From a virus, in IMG/VR virus record IMGVR_UViG_3300044613_002555, positions 1 to 32,969 of that record: a stretch of DNA of 32,969 nt; one strand, given 5' to 3'. The position numbers and the translations under genes were made by a program. Below are positions 28,701 to 32,969 of this stretch, piece by piece. Position 1 is the stretch's first letter; the number at the start of each line of letters is the position of its first letter. The notes beneath the pieces were generated by a model that saw only the letters and a program-made list of their open reading frames with translations, was not told the DNA's origin and ran no database searches.

Positions 28701-29107
28701 CCATATGATGTTTCAAATTCTGTTGGCCCGTAAATGTTATTAACATACAATAATTTTTCTTGTCCGTCTCCAATTTTTTCTAATTTAGAGTTAATGGAGT
28801 TTTTAAAACCATATAAACCAAAATTAGTTTCAACATTAAGATTAACGTTAATATTGACCATATCTCCGTAGGTGGAGTTACTATTATCAGGGCCATATTT
28901 ATTTTGTTTATATAAATCTTTTTCCTGTATGTCACCAATTTTAGAAATTTCTTCAGAGTCTTTTACTGAATAATCTACAATTTGAAATTCTTTATTTTGA
29001 AAAGATTCTCCAAAAGATGTGCCGTCAACACGATATGGTTTAAGATTTCGTGTTAATAATCTTTTTCTAAAGTTTTCAGAAGAGTTAAATGAAAGTGGAC
29101 TATCCAT
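22718..29107 (-). CDS. Giant baseplate protein with tandem repeats and inserted OmpA-like domain (2129 residues)
   Basis: Four parts are visible. First, residues about 40-574 are ten tandem units of about 52-57 residues. Second, residues about 575-1215 include a Gly/Pro-rich part and the segment GGRIMWFPPYNLTFSED (about 1097) with FIGRPEPIYTYNSTERNGSL. Third, residues about 1245-1460 are an OmpA-like domain with a Pro/Glu-rich linker on each side. Fourth, residues about 1500-2129 have LRIGDFFHTKIIPDRLDIKY and LNPEGIGVQPMFASITLGFK, which reads as the second half of the same tail-protein module as part two. A pair of cysteines (FCSTC) lies near the C-terminus. The gene comes directly after the tape-measure gene and before the LysM-like gene, the position of tail-tip and baseplate proteins. 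I do not know a close family; virion location is inferred from context and wording. Confidence 0.85.
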   Translation of the reverse strand: MDSPLSFNSSENFRKRLLTRNLKPYRVDGTSFGESFQNKEFQIVDYSVKDSEEISKIGDIQEKDLYKQNKYGPDNSNSTYGDMVNINVNLNVETNFGLYGFKNSINSKLEKIGDGQEKLLYVNNIYGPTEFETSYGNTIEINKNLQTETNKGKYGYPLTVGSDLEKIGDTKEKELIVTNLYKPLNTNDRGFGDTVWYINNNQTIQSRGEGEYSISDTINSFLDSIGNQQEILSKVRNAYKNSAINGFGTPVYSINDLKPFVTNGQGEYTIADTINSFLNSIGNQQEIALKVLNVYKNTSNNGFGTPVYSIQNNQVIQTVGAGEYNISDTVNNRLETNGNDREVILRVLNKYTPDASTPGYGATKYSINNILSLGSNEGEYGFPDTINSELEQDGEQNRNTLYPLNQYGPGGGFLDTVFPFINKQTKANEKEYDFTDTINSELEIKGETDRPILFAINQYGPEQGQSQSTVVPNLNLQTNANEGNYGFPDTLDSELEIKGENERPLLFSVNQYNPENQPTDSVDINVNLGKLSNEGEYGFPDTKGSGLEVIGFQKEQEAYVRNKYVTGDGDYDVITIDEIIPTSYGSAYAYSLTPLNFIPSTYRPINILLSDNPRGSDGTLSQDSALAGIGARQLKKEYKYRIASELLSQTLGRVNALDSSVDPDSGEISVKPNLNPFDAAGIISGNIPLLARNYTITSPESLVGRALNFTAKIAGLYSPYSIIVGEYFDYPNKRMLNRLVENPVEVVTSTVMGAIRTITGQKNKRGSELFLANTSNATRSLLFGQLFYNLYRPDYRGLTLRRPSLFAPSPEFYGGGNSDDIFSTLISPVNAQPLDRNGEPSGAPVYSVGEIGKYFEGEAFQNYKFGLNTRNYIDGTTPLAGGFTWSSKKSYFKTGQLAGPEGKQRFGESSVFTKNYESAFKDTESWKIEENNVWRDGSILDTTQKIVDSADRSGIKKLEHVGTAINQISKVFNDGYVEMTKGSRVIRYTSKNSVGSTDSTIKGYEYCRLFTKDVPFTNYSQLQKTDGNIRNYTYSVLDNTYNLNIVPFNDKNGQSSNIINGQVKKYMLSLENLAWRTSNKPGFTVQDLPACERGPNGGRIMWFPPYNLTFSEDTRPDFSNTNFIGRPEPIYTYNSTERNGSLSFDIIVDHPSISNILVDQELKDIKPESELKKVMDSFFAGCLKYDIYTLGQRFASLAPQDIQTAIQLIKYPEQATTIVKETPDPEPVKEEIVKTTPPETETKISDPKFQEIFLFFENAQPNDSSSSTTSKDFEYWYNEYVSNKTLYDTTKPLNKVFKYSDANKVALNTTTTPTFSLTEYVDTRKQTLSGFFDNILQEFNDLKEFLSEVFKVLDSGGEVTFDLLATASSTNTSGNQNLSERRNDAVLKFIEKFTVNNKTLKSFIDSGKLKINAKATGSSAAIQDPKYSQIDCTKPFKSQYEEGIYSVQAMACRRVKIEKIVYKPGPPAKSETPPSQVESAAPNPTAAESTAPKPTPQNQVIDNFKQTPQYKDLAKKILRRLLTECNYFQMVKETNPFIYDTIRSKFQYFNPVFHSITPEGLNSRLTFLQQCVRPGDTIPTVSQNAAGTYSLDYNDAFNSAFGAPPVLVLRIGDFFHTKIIPDRLDIKYELNSNIPLDLNPEGIGVQPMFASITLGFKMIGGHGLAGPIAELQNALSFNYYANTEMYDERATITEDVTSQYDAEYFEALKINPLTRPQQNQQNKIGTTIGKQESSKYDTTLSGFTGVLSYKENMKNFIDITKEYANSVFQNLKNINDKLLIGGILIFTKDRKYQTGYFNNINQPQTNLVKIFGKSQYENKVDALFSKAKEDVENETSPILASLPLQNFTNISTRKIKRKLKDMIDSRQSTYLSIITEASNNIVKNQVDETKTIDLLDQLNYVCNSFDGYSNDKNEVIVFSLTGTSAVDPSNTTYANTLDELKGDLLIVGTKMSTFNNNLETYSLIPTAQDEVYNDEFDFNTFIDSDPDAISPEENRFFMIFGKEIIDDYTKFLNEVVDTISNNERKTDWFNYLKGNLGFTNTGQEIPTGPYAKYKDSKAFVDARFKSFEDNFLSKEFCSTCSYNLNKDKERKLNFSQVLFPAQTEIDNMKALNASTNSTGDEYNLKVSFD
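24725..25375 (-). other. OmpA-like (peptidoglycan-binding type) domain inside the 2129-residue baseplate protein
   Basis: At about residues 1245-1460 the protein reads EIFLFFENAQPND, then GGEVTFDLLATASS, then NQNLSERRNDAV, then AMACRRVKIEKI. This follows the OmpA C-terminal pattern: an opening strand, the second strand with a small-residue turn, the N..LS..R...V helix and a final RRV.I strand. The outline, with an FFEN opening and a long helical insert before the second strand, is like OmpA-type domains of Bacteroidota envelope proteins. Pro/Glu-rich linkers lie before (about 1219-1243) and after (about 1459-1500), as expected for an inserted module. Confidence 0.75.
27385..28990 (-). repeat. 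Ten tandem protein repeats at N-terminus of the 2129-residue protein
   Basis: Ten units of about 52-57 residues are recognised. A typical unit is (N/G)EGEYGFPDTINSELE, then a short G-x-x-x-x charged turn, then LYxxNxYGP, then a variable loop and a V-x-x-x-N-x-N strand. Units 1-3 share SKLEKIGD, units 4-5 share INSFL.SIGNQQE and FGTPVYSI, and units 7-9 share SELE with QYGP or QYNP, so neighbouring units are most alike. This suggests growth by local duplication. Confidence 0.9.
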
Positions 29108-29121
29108 TTATTTGTTTATTT

Positions 29122-29129
29122 TATAAATA
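29122..29129 (-). promoter_or_regulatory. TATTTATA element before the 2129-residue gene
   Basis: TATTTATA on the coding strand is followed by 14 A-rich bases and the ATG at 29107, in the 37-base gap after the tape-measure gene. Confidence 0.35.
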
Positions 29130-29144
29130 GACATTGTTTAATTT

Positions 29145-31154
29145 TTATCCTCTTTTTTGAGTAATAAATGCATTTGATAATTTATCTGAATATTCAGCAC
29201 TTAATCTAGTATTGACTGTGGACATAATTGTTTCTTTTAATTGTGACGTATTTAAAACTTCGTTTATTAGATTTTGTGGTATATTTGTGTTAATGTTCAA
29301 AGTAACTTCAGTTTTACCTCCAATTTCTACTTTTTGAGTTGTTTCTGTATTAGTTGGTGAAAATGAAGAAGACTTTGTTAATAAGTCAACCAAATTTTGT
29401 GATGGTTGAGCGGTAGCGTTTTTATATAATAAAGATAAATCTCCTCCCGATTTGGGACCTCCAATTGATTTTAAAATATTTTCAGATTCATTATATTTGT
29501 TAAAAAAATCTCCAATTCCAGGAGAAAGTAACATATCATCTTTAGTGTCTCCCAAAAATTTACCAAAAGAACCCGTAACCATTTTTCCTCCACCTGCAGG
29601 TACAAATGCATCTGAAACTTTTACTGTTGGGTTTGGTGAAGGTGGTGTTATACCCCCAAGTGTTACTTGTATAGAGGCAACAGTTGTATCAACAAGAGCT
29701 TTAAGAGTTGCTATAAAAGTTGTAAAAGTAGCCAATTGAAATTCGTATGCGGTTTTAATTGAGGAATTTGCATTATCAAACGAATTTTTGAACTCTCTGA
29801 TTAAACCATTAAGAGATGTTTCAGCCGCACCATATAATGTTTTATCTTCTCCGGCTTTAAGTATTGTTTTCCCAACATCTAAACCTTGACCAAAAATACC
29901 TTGGTTTTGAATTGTAATTAATGTTGCCAATTGTTTATCTTGTACACTTAGTTGATTTTTAGCATTTTGTAACATTTCTGTTTGTAAATCTTGTTCGCTC
30001 TTACCTAAATCTTTGTTGTACTGATTCAATGCATCTATGAAAGTATTATCATTCATAAGTGTTGCCAAGTCTTTTCCTGCTTCATCAAAACCTGGTAAAT
30101 CTATAGATACTTTACCTCCAGGTCCAATTTCTGCCAAACTTGAAACTAACCCTCTTTGTTCCTCAGTTAAACCTTTAAAATCAATCCCTTTGGACATAAT
30201 TTCTTGTTCTTTTCTGGCATTGATTGCCCCTTTAGCAACGTCTTCATAAGATAGACCTAAAATATCGGCTTGTTGTCTTAATCTCAACATTTCCTCACCA
30301 CCAATTTTAAATTCACCTGTAGTTTCATTAAAATCAACAGCAGCTGATGAGGCTTTAATAATTTGGTCTTGAAGTCCTTCCATATCATACATTGACATGT
30401 GTATTAATTGAAAGGGGTCACCTAATGCACCAATATTACCACCTAATGCTTGTAATTGAGAAGCCATTTCCACGGCCTTTTCGGGACCACCATTCAAGAT
30501 TAGGTTTGCTGTTGTTTGTGCTTTATCTAAACTTAAACCTACACGTTGTGCTTGAGCGGCCATTTTTGTTAAACCTTCGACACCATTTTTAAAACCGTAT
30601 ATTTGAGCCTTTTGGATATTATCAGACACTGTTTTGGTTAGTACCTTTGCATCAACACCTGACGCCTTTGCGGTTGCAGCAACTTTATTCATTATCGCAA
30701 TGGATTTACTTTGTGTAATACCATATTGAGTCATTCCTCCAATAAGTTTAGCGACATTCTCAGGAGTTTCTCCGATTGCTTTTCCAAAAACTAATGCGTT
30801 TTTTGTCATTTCAGCACTTGTAGGAATCATCCTACCCATACTTGATTGTACTCCTTCTAGAAATTTTCCCGCATCTTCAAATGCAATACCATATTGTATA
30901 CCTTCTTCATAAACTTTATAAATTTCTTCTTGAAATTCAACAACGCCCTTTCTAAGTCCTTGACCTAAAGTTGTATTTAGTTTTGTTGCTTTGGATTCTA
31001 ACGTTAAAAAGAAATTTTCAACCCTTGTTTGGTCAAATGCAGAATTAAACGCCTTATTTAATTGGTCTGAAAAGTTGGAAACTTGTACATCTGTATAGGT
31101 AGGACCGCCACTACCAGTGCCAGCAAAAGGGTCAGAATAACCTAAAAACATCAT
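29145..31154 (-). CDS. Tail tape-measure protein (probable)
   Basis: The product has 669 residues, compared with 590 for T4 gp29. It is mostly helical and Ala/Gly/Lys/Gln-rich, with runs such as AVEMASQLQALGGNIGALGD, GVDAKVLTKTVSDNIQKAQ and LRQQADILGLSYEDVAKGA that are characteristic of tape-measure proteins. A semi-hydrophobic stretch near residues 455-495 (YEFQLATFTTFIATLKALVD) could be the membrane-active part. The C-terminus has a short beta-rich section (GGKTEVTLNINTNIP) and a last helix. The start ATGATG is preceded by AATAAAACTAT. It lies after the gp26-like chaperone candidate and before the baseplate genes, the usual tape-measure position. By the family rule of about 1.5 angstrom per residue the tail would be roughly 100 nm. 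Confidence 0.85.
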   Translation of the reverse strand: MMFLGYSDPFAGTGSGGPTYTDVQVSNFSDQLNKAFNSAFDQTRVENFFLTLESKATKLNTTLGQGLRKGVVEFQEEIYKVYEEGIQYGIAFEDAGKFLEGVQSSMGRMIPTSAEMTKNALVFGKAIGETPENVAKLIGGMTQYGITQSKSIAIMNKVAATAKASGVDAKVLTKTVSDNIQKAQIYGFKNGVEGLTKMAAQAQRVGLSLDKAQTTANLILNGGPEKAVEMASQLQALGGNIGALGDPFQLIHMSMYDMEGLQDQIIKASSAAVDFNETTGEFKIGGEEMLRLRQQADILGLSYEDVAKGAINARKEQEIMSKGIDFKGLTEEQRGLVSSLAEIGPGGKVSIDLPGFDEAGKDLATLMNDNTFIDALNQYNKDLGKSEQDLQTEMLQNAKNQLSVQDKQLATLITIQNQGIFGQGLDVGKTILKAGEDKTLYGAAETSLNGLIREFKNSFDNANSSIKTAYEFQLATFTTFIATLKALVDTTVASIQVTLGGITPPSPNPTVKVSDAFVPAGGGKMVTGSFGKFLGDTKDDMLLSPGIGDFFNKYNESENILKSIGGPKSGGDLSLLYKNATAQPSQNLVDLLTKSSSFSPTNTETTQKVEIGGKTEVTLNINTNIPQNLINEVLNTSQLKETIMSTVNTRLSAEYSDKLSNAFITQKRG

Positions 31155-31166
31155 ATAGTTTTATTT

Positions 31167-31174
31167 AATAAATA
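31167..31174 (-). promoter_or_regulatory. TATTTATT element before the tape-measure gene
   Basis: TATTTATT is followed by 12 bases (AAATAAAACTAT) and the first ATG at 31154. Its downstream bases resemble those before the 74-residue and gp26-like genes. Confidence 0.35.
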
Positions 31175-31363
31175 TTATTCTTGTTGTTTTTTATTTTCTT
31201 CAATCAACTTATTAATGAAGAACTTTCTTTCATATGTTGGCATACTCATGATGTCTCGATAAGAAAATCTTGCGAACTTGACTAAATAATATATTTCGTC
31301 TAATAGATGTTTTTGATAATCAGAAGAAAGGGCGAAAAAACTCCACCCCAAAAGTAACATCAA
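31175..31363 (-). CDS. Small ORF overlapping the gp26-like gene; possible frameshifted extension
   Basis: The frame has 62 codons from a TTG at 31363 (next ATG at 31360) to the stop at 31175, and overlaps the end of the gp26/gp51-like gene by 44 bases in the +1 frame. The part after the overlap, with HLLDEIYYLVKFARFSYRDI and MSMPTYERKFFINKLIEEN, looks like a real conserved helical protein. The first ten or so residues (MMLLLGWSFF) look like a chance translation of the other gene. A GGAG lies 12-15 bases before the possible starts, which is far. Either it starts internally (for example at the ATG of MSMPTYERKFF) or it is made as a C-terminal extension by frameshifting. Position just before the tape-measure gene is where tail assembly chaperone extensions occur. 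Confidence 0.65.
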   Translation of the reverse strand: MMLLLGWSFFALSSDYQKHLLDEIYYLVKFARFSYRDIMSMPTYERKFFINKLIEENKKQQE

Positions 31364-32072
31364 TAGTCACTTTTTCTCCAGACGGGGTTTGAATTACTTT
31401 TTGTAAATCGATTTTTGGTTCACATTTATATGCAAATCTTCTAAAGTCTTTTGCATCTGATATTGGCATTTGATTAATAAACTTTACAATTTGAAGTGGG
31501 TCCTTAGAACCATCGATTTCTACAATTTGTTTTTCTAATCTTTTGGTTGCAATAGGTACGGTCATACCGGCTGGATATTGAGAATTAAATTTGTCCAACT
31601 CTTTTTGGTCCCCAATTGTCAACAGTCTAAACTTAACTTCTTTTTTAGATTTTGGTAGTACATATGAGAATAACCCTTCAAAATCAGGTTTTTCTTCAAT
31701 CGGTTTGTAATCCAACGCATCTAAAAGAACAGTTGTTTCAAAAGTTTTGTTTGTTCTCGGGTCAGTAACCGTAAAGTTATATTCAGGACCAAAAGATGTG
31801 TTTCTTAAAAAAATTAAAACTGCTTGAACGTCACAATCTAACATATCATTAATGTTAAATCCAGGTTCATATATTTTTTGTCTAAGTAATGAATAAATAA
31901 TTCCATCTTTATCGTTATTTTGTGACATCAAAATATTTTCATCTTGTGCGGTTAAAAAACCTACTTTAATAGTTTCTTTTTTTGGTTTGTAAAATATACC
32001 TTGTGATGGTAATTTTATTACGTCATGTGGCAAACTAAAATCCATTTGCCCGTATTTTGCTGATTCGTCCAT
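31320..32072 (-). CDS. Baseplate hub assembly protein, T4 gp26/gp51 family
   Basis: With the start at 32072 the product has 250 residues. The T4 family (T4_baseplate type; T4 gp26 has 208 and gp51 249 residues) acts in building the baseplate hub. Family features are LPSQGIFYKPKKETIKVGFL and LTAQDENILMS near the N-terminus, the middle FGPEYNFTVTDPRTNKTFET with LDYKPIEEKP, and the C-terminal strand KVTIDVTFGVEFF. The frame is open further upstream to 32126, but that part would encode the terminator of the tube gene, and AAAATAAAAACT directly precedes the ATG at 32072 as in neighbouring genes, so I use the later start. Its position between tube and tape measure also matches that of tail assembly chaperones in other phages. 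Confidence 0.85.
   Translation of the reverse strand: MDESAKYGQMDFSLPHDVIKLPSQGIFYKPKKETIKVGFLTAQDENILMSQNNDKDGIIYSLLRQKIYEPGFNINDMLDCDVQAVLIFLRNTSFGPEYNFTVTDPRTNKTFETTVLLDALDYKPIEEKPDFEGLFSYVLPKSKKEVKFRLLTIGDQKELDKFNSQYPAGMTVPIATKRLEKQIVEIDGSKDPLQIVKFINQMPISDAKDFRRFAYKCEPKIDLQKVIQTPSGEKVTIDVTFGVEFFRPFF
31335..31340 (-). other. Candidate slippery T6 run in the gp26-like / small ORF overlap
   Basis: The gp26-like frame reads GAG TTT TTT CGC, followed five codons later by TGA at 31322-31320. A shift of -2 or +1 at the T run enters the small ORF frame (TTC GCC or GCC) and would give a fusion of about 300 residues. No experiment or conservation supports it here; it is proposed from overlap, frame and location. 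Confidence 0.3.
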
Positions 32073-32083
32073 AGTTTTTATTT

Positions 32084-32091
32084 TAAAAATA
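32084..32091 (-). promoter_or_regulatory. TATTTTTA variant element before the gp26-like gene
   Basis: TATTTTTA is followed by 11 bases (AAATAAAAACT) and the ATG at 32072. Spacing and downstream bases match the elements before the tape-measure and 74-residue genes, with one mismatch in the 8-mer. Confidence 0.25.
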
Positions 32092-32107
32092 TTTTGAATA
32101 AAATTAT

Positions 32108-32140
32108 TGTAAATAAAAAATCCCATCTATTGACGGGATT
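32108..32140 (-). terminator. Rho-independent terminator after the tail tube gene
   Basis: On the minus strand AATCCC and GGGATT (32135-32140 with 32119-32124) form a 6-bp stem, with two more pairs inside after one mismatch, followed by TTTTATTTAC. It lies 25 bases after the tail tube stop and before the gp26-like gene start. Confidence 0.75.
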
Positions 32141-32164
32141 AATTATAATTTTATTTTTAAAATT

Positions 32165-32653
32165 TTAGTAAACTAGAATACATCTATCCGGTCTCAAAGT
32201 CATGTCTACAGTCATAAGGTCTGAACCATCATACCCGACCTCATTAAATTTTGCTTCCGTTATACTACAATTTTGTAATATCCACTTTTCAACTGCAACT
32301 CCTGTTGGGTCTAACATTTCTAAGTTCACATCTTTTTTGTAACCAGCAGCATAACCCATACGACCTGTTACTGATTCAGCATGTAAACGAACCCACTCCA
32401 TTACCGCCTGAGCTGCCGATGGACCAATCGGGTCTCTTAAGGTTACAGAAATAGTGTCCCACGCAAAAGACCCTGCAACATAAGTTTCAGTATTCAAAAA
32501 TTTAATTTCTTTTGTATCAATTTTAATTGACGGTCTTGACGCTTTTTCAACATACCATGAATTAATACCCAAACTAGAGTCAAATGTTAGTATAAACCTA
32601 TTTTTCTTTTTTGGTTCGTACTGAAACGGCATTCTCATTAATAAATCAGCCAT
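32165..32653 (-). CDS. gp19: Tail tube protein, T4 gp19 family
   Basis: The product has 162 residues, almost the same as T4 gp19 (163). It stacks in hexameric rings to form the inner tube that carries DNA into the cell. Family features are the N-terminal strand NRFILTFDSSLGINSWYVEK, the long hairpin region ETYVAGSFAWDTISVTLRDP, the helix AAQAVMEWVRLHAESVTGRM, and the C-terminal strands WILQNCSITEAKFNEVGYDG and LMTVDMTLRPDRCIL. The gene has its own TATTTATA element upstream and a terminator directly downstream, as expected for a high-copy protein. T4 gp54, a related tube-end protein, is longer, which favours gp19. Confidence 0.92.
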   Translation of the reverse strand: MADLLMRMPFQYEPKKKNRFILTFDSSLGINSWYVEKASRPSIKIDTKEIKFLNTETYVAGSFAWDTISVTLRDPIGPSAAQAVMEWVRLHAESVTGRMGYAAGYKKDVNLEMLDPTGVAVEKWILQNCSITEAKFNEVGYDGSDLMTVDMTLRPDRCILVY

Positions 32654-32687
32654 GTTTTCTTATTTTTTAATTTTTATTTTATTTTAC

Positions 32688-32695
32688 TATAAATA
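32688..32695 (-). promoter_or_regulatory. TATTTATA element upstream of the tail tube gene
   Basis: TATTTATA on the coding strand lies 34 bases before the tube ATG in a 103-base gap. That gap (32654-32756) is otherwise nearly pure AT and shows no gene or clear hairpin. Confidence 0.35.
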
Positions 32696-32756
32696 CTTAC
32701 TAAATTATTTTTTGTATTTACTTTCAATTATTTTAAATTTATTCTATAACTAGAAA

Positions 32757-32969
32757 CTAGTATTTAACTTTATTTCCTCCTTTTGTTAAATATAAGTTTA
32801 AAGGTAATTCTTCATACTCACTAGATAATAATTCTTTAATTTTTTCAACATTTCTTAAATCGTCATCTGAAAAACCAATATAAGGTTCCCAACTTGAATT
32901 AAATTCAACATCATTTTTAAACATAGGACTACCCTCAACCCCGTAACGACTTTTTAATTCACTTGCCAA
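32757..32969 (-). CDS. C-terminal part of unidentified protein (5' end beyond right edge)
   Basis: Seventy codons are open up to the right edge and end at a TAG (32759-32757). The frame begins at the edge with TTG, which is probably an internal Leu codon and not a start. The visible part is hydrophilic and acidic (GFSDDDLRNVEKIKELLSSE) and ends TKGGNKVKY. It does not resemble the usual C-terminus of a tail sheath protein, which is what often precedes the tube gene. Identity unknown. Confidence 0.7.
   Translation of the reverse strand: MASELKSRYGVEGSPMFKNDVEFNSSWEPYIGFSDDDLRNVEKIKELLSSEYEELPLNLYLTKGGNKVKY

Noticed and set aside
29122-29129. TATAAATA as plus-strand T4-type late promoters (also at 32688, 15821, 6299)
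   Set aside because: There is no plus-strand gene for them to serve; the opposite reading is kept as a possible minus-strand element.
32073-32126. Longer N-terminus for the gp26/gp51-like gene
   Set aside because: The extra codons overlap the T-tract of the tube gene terminator and the family similarity begins after the ATG at 32072.
32757-32969. Complete 70-residue gene starting with TTG at the right edge
   Set aside because: The frame is open to the window edge, so the TTG is more likely an internal codon of a longer gene.
1-32969. tRNA genes, CRISPR arrays, reverse-transcriptase diversity elements, inteins or insertion sequences
   Set aside because: Gaps between genes are too short for tRNAs or arrays, no repeat-spacer pattern or RT/transposase motif was seen, and nrdA, uvsX and the helicase show no inserted sequence.

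Overview
This window looks like part of the genome of a large, AT-rich, T4-related myovirus (a phage with a contractile tail). All recognisable genes lie on the minus strand and are packed with gaps of a few bases to about 100 bases. Almost no start codon has a Shine-Dalgarno sequence; the leaders are A-rich instead. The ribonucleotide reductase subunits are of the eukaryote/Bacteroidota-like class Ia subtype, and one baseplate protein carries an OmpA-type domain. Together these suggest, by inference, a Bacteroidota host and a phage distantly related to the T4 group. No tRNA, CRISPR array, integrase or insertion sequence was seen, and there is no gene-free stretch longer than about 105 bases.

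Reading in the direction of transcription (from the right edge to the left): the C-terminal end of an unidentified protein; the tail tube protein with its own terminator; a tail assembly operon made of a T4 gp26/gp51-type protein, a small overlapping ORF that may be joined to it by ribosomal frameshifting, a tape-measure protein, a 2129-residue baseplate protein, a small LysM/gp53-like protein, a 2191-residue hub-like protein, and two small unknown proteins, closed by a terminator. Next come a gp32-like single-stranded-DNA-binding protein between two terminators, then a replication and nucleotide operon (unknown 73-residue protein, UvsX recombinase, FEN-type 5'-3' exonuclease, unknown 150-residue protein, DnaB/gp41-type helicase, NrdB, NrdA) closed by a terminator. 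A second baseplate unit follows: gp25, gp6, and a very large protein with a transmembrane segment that runs off the left edge.

The replication genes make dNTPs, unwind DNA, remove RNA primers or flaps, and coat and pair single strands. They sit between two late structural blocks on the same strand, and hairpin terminators mark the boundaries. The most interesting points are the OmpA-like domain inserted in a baseplate protein, its ten-unit tandem repeat, the membrane segment in the left-edge protein, the possible frameshift just before the tape measure gene, and a recurrent TATTTATA-like element at a nearly fixed distance from several start codons.
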